This document shows positions 62,272 through 64,000 of a DNA stretch of 64,000 nt, piece by piece. A model generated the notes under the pieces. That model saw nothing but the letters and a program-made list of their open reading frames with translations, made no database searches and had not been told where the DNA came from. The translations under genes were made by a program, and so were the position numbers. Origin of the DNA: Tumebacillus amylolyticus (GTDB lineage: Bacteria > Bacillota > Bacilli > Tumebacillales > Tumebacillaceae); the NCBI RefSeq assembly GCF_016722965.1, contig NZ_JAEQNB010000007.1, positions 124,001 to 188,000 of the forward strand, written 5' to 3'. Numbering within the stretch: position 1 is the stretch's first letter; every line of letters starts with the position of its first letter.

Positions 62272-63136
62272 TCAGGCACAGCGTTTGCGTACGATGGTCG
62301 CTCAAGCCAACCGCGATTCGTCCGGTCGTAACACGCGGGTGATCACGATCTCCAGCGGCAAGGGAGGCGTCGGCAAGTCGAACTTCACTCTGAACTACGC
62401 GCTTGCATTGGCGGAACAGGGGAAGAAAGTCGTCATCCTCGATGCGGACGTCGGGTTTGCCAACATCGATGTGCTGATGGGGGTTAAGCCCAAACTTACC
62501 TTGGCCGAATTGATCCGCAAGCAAGCCACCTTGTGGGACATCTTGGAGACGGGTCCGATGGATATCAAGTTCATCGCCGGCGGCTCCGGATTTCAAGACT
62601 TACTTGACCTGCAACCGGAGCAATTCGATTATCTGGTTGAACAGTTAGGCCTGTTGCAGGGATACGCAGACTATGTGCTGATCGACACGGGGGCAGGGTT
62701 GAATGCACAATCCCTGCGGTTGATTTTGGCGGCCGACGAGATTTACGTCGTCCTGACGCCGGAACCGACATCGATCACCGATGCGTACGCGCTGATCAAG
62801 ATGGTCGTCAACCGCGATCCGGACGCCAACATGAGATTGTTGGTCAATCGAGCGCAGACGGCCGGAGAAGGTCGGGAAGCGGCAGACAAGATCAGCCTCG
62901 TGGCCGAGCGCTTCCTGAATCTCAAGATTCCGATGCTGGGCATCCTTCCGGATGATCCGAACGTGACCAAATCGGTCAAACAACAAGTGCCCTTTTTCAT
63001 CGCGCACCCGGATACCACGGCATCCCGAAGTCTGAAACAATTGATTCAAGCGCAGCTCCACGGAGAAGCGGCACTGGATGCACCTCCCAAGGGGATGAAA
63101 CAGTTTTTACATCGAATGGTACGACTGTTTCGATAA
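62264..63136 (+). CDS. flhG: Flagellar number regulator FlhG (YlxH), MinD-like ATPase
   Basis: 290 residues. Deviant Walker A SGKGGVGKSN at about 31-40, ILDADVGFANIDVLMGVKP, DYVLIDTGAGLNAQSLRLIL (Walker B) and the C-terminal amphipathic region LHRMVRLFR for membrane contact. It activates FlhF GTPase and restricts flagellum number. Overlaps flhF end by 8 bases with GGGAGAG as ribosome site. The N-terminal DQAQRLR (FlhF-activating DQAxxLR motif) is present at residues 3-9. Confidence 0.96.
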   Translation: MHDQAQRLRTMVAQANRDSSGRNTRVITISSGKGGVGKSNFTLNYALALAEQGKKVVILDADVGFANIDVLMGVKPKLTLAELIRKQATLWDILETGPMDIKFIAGGSGFQDLLDLQPEQFDYLVEQLGLLQGYADYVLIDTGAGLNAQSLRLILAADEIYVVLTPEPTSITDAYALIKMVVNRDPDANMRLLVNRAQTAGEGREAADKISLVAERFLNLKIPMLGILPDDPNVTKSVKQQVPFFIAHPDTTASRSLKQLIQAQLHGEAALDAPPKGMKQFLHRMVRLFR

Positions 63137-63164
63137 ATTTCGAACCAAAGGATGAATGACCGGG

Positions 63165-64000
63165 ATGAAGCCGATTCAAGTTCTCGTCTGTGACGATTCA
63201 GCACTTATGCGTCGCATCATCAGCGACATTCTCAAGTCGGACCCTGAAATCATCGTAGTAGGAACAGCTAAGAACGGTCAGGAAGCGCTCGAATTGATCC
63301 CGCACTTGAAACCGGATGTCTTGACGCTTGATATTGAGATGCCGGTGCTCAACGGGCTGGAAGCATTGCCGATGATCTGGCGCAAGTTCAAACTGCCGAC
63401 CATCATGCTTTCCTCCCTCACCCAAGAAGGTGCAGATGCGACGATCAAAGCCTTGGAATTGGGCGCGTTCGATTTTGTGGGAAAACCATCCGGGTCGATC
63501 TCGCTTGATTTGGCGAAGGTCGGTCAGGATCTGATTCATAAAATTAAGGCAGCGGCAAAAAAGGAACAAGTCGTTCAGAGCACGAAGTACTTTAGACCGC
63601 AACCGAAGCCAACTCCCGCACCGCCAAAGCCAATGAGAACGGCCAAGCGCGTCGAGGAGATTCTGGCAATCGGTACGTCCACTGGCGGGCCGCGTGCTTT
63701 GCAGATGGTTCTCTCACATCTGCCGGCGTCTCTGCCGGCCGCCGTCGTGGTAGTTCAACACATGCCGGCGGGCTTTACCCGATCATTAGCACAACGCCTC
63801 GACCATCTCTGTCTCGTCAGTGTCCATGAAGCGCACGACGGACAAGTATTGGAAGAGGGTCATGTGTATATCGCTCCGGGCGATTACCACATGCGTATCA
63901 TGGAAAAGTCGCCCGGCACTTATGTCATTCGTTTGAATCAAGAACCGCCGGTTAGCGGTCATCGTCCCGCTGTTGACATCATGTATGACTCGCTGGCAGA
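63165..64000 (+). CDS. cheB: Chemotaxis response regulator methylesterase CheB, cut by window end
   Basis: Demethylates chemoreceptors when phosphorylated by CheA. 278 codons are seen. Receiver domain (1-120) with phosphoacceptor Asp56 (LDIEMP), Lys107 (GKPSG), a Pro/Lys linker (about 135-162), then the esterase domain with the nucleophile Ser172 (GTSTGGP) and His199 (QHMPAGF). The third catalytic residue Asp should lie just beyond the window. AAAGGATG lies about 10 bases before the ATG. Confidence 0.96.
   Translation, partial: MKPIQVLVCDDSALMRRIISDILKSDPEIIVVGTAKNGQEALELIPHLKPDVLTLDIEMPVLNGLEALPMIWRKFKLPTIMLSSLTQEGADATIKALELGAFDFVGKPSGSISLDLAKVGQDLIHKIKAAAKKEQVVQSTKYFRPQPKPTPAPPKPMRTAKRVEEILAIGTSTGGPRALQMVLSHLPASLPAAVVVVQHMPAGFTRSLAQRLDHLCLVSVHEAHDGQVLEEGHVYIAPGDYHMRIMEKSPGTYVIRLNQEPPVSGHRPAVDIMYDSLA

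Overview
The window reads as a chromosome segment of a Gram-positive, endospore-former-type Bacillota. The evidence is the CodY regulator, a CodW-like HslV with an N-terminal Ser-rich extension, FliY (CheC-FliN fusion), SwrD, YlqC/YlqD/YlqG/YlqH/YlxM homologues, an S-layer-homology protein and strong AGGAGG ribosome binding sites. Base composition looks to be in the mid-50s percent GC (by eye, not computed). Together with the protein flavour this points to an Alicyclobacillaceae/Tumebacillus-like organism; that placement is inference.

Layout. 1-1428 (minus): 5' part of an SLH surface protein with tandem Thr/Gly repeats. 1588-10358: the conserved smc-ftsY-ylxM-ffh-rpsP-khpA-ylqD-rimM-trmD block (chromosome organisation, protein targeting, ribosome and tRNA maturation). 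10585-11454: nine tRNA genes. 11511-14049: L,D-transpeptidase-like protein, endonuclease IV and a LysM/NlpC-P60 cell-wall hydrolase. 14187-19767: rplS, lepB, rbgA, rnhB, the FliK-like/FlhB-tail-like pair ylqG-ylqH, and yraN. 19801-30661: an accessory block (acetyltransferase, YneF, deacetylase, ComM, SDR, small Cys-rich proteins, MFS pump, lipoprotein, nitroreductase, copper-amine-oxidase-fold secreted protein) sitting where B. subtilis has ylqH next to sucC. 30779-41493: sucCD, dprA, topA, trmFO, xerC, hslVU, codY. 41748-64000: the fla/che operon flgB-flgC-fliE-FGHIJ-ylxF-fliK-flgD-(flagellar operon protein)-flgE-swrD-fliL-fliM-fliY-cheY-fliO/Z-fliPQR-flhB-flhA-flhF-flhG-cheB, with cheB cut by the window end.

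How the genes work together. The flagellar operon encodes the rod and hook parts, the complete export gate (FliPQR, FlhA, FlhB) and its ATPase (FliHIJ), the C-ring switch (FliG, FliM, FliY), the placement factors FlhF/FlhG and the first chemotaxis genes. Many genes overlap by 1-8 bases, which suggests translational coupling. The smc-trmD block and the dprA-codY block are the usual housekeeping neighbours. Many intergenic gaps carry clear intrinsic terminators, several of which reach into stop codons.

I found no insertion sequences, prophage, CRISPR array, rRNA or obvious pseudogene. The window is mostly well-known core genome. The least explained items are the ylqG-ylqH pair, the small Cys-rich genes at 24.6-25.5 kb, a stand-alone molybdenum-cofactor-fold protein without a visible ligand Cys, two copper-amine-oxidase-fold surface proteins, and several inverted repeats at promoters (nfo, topA, xerC, flgB).
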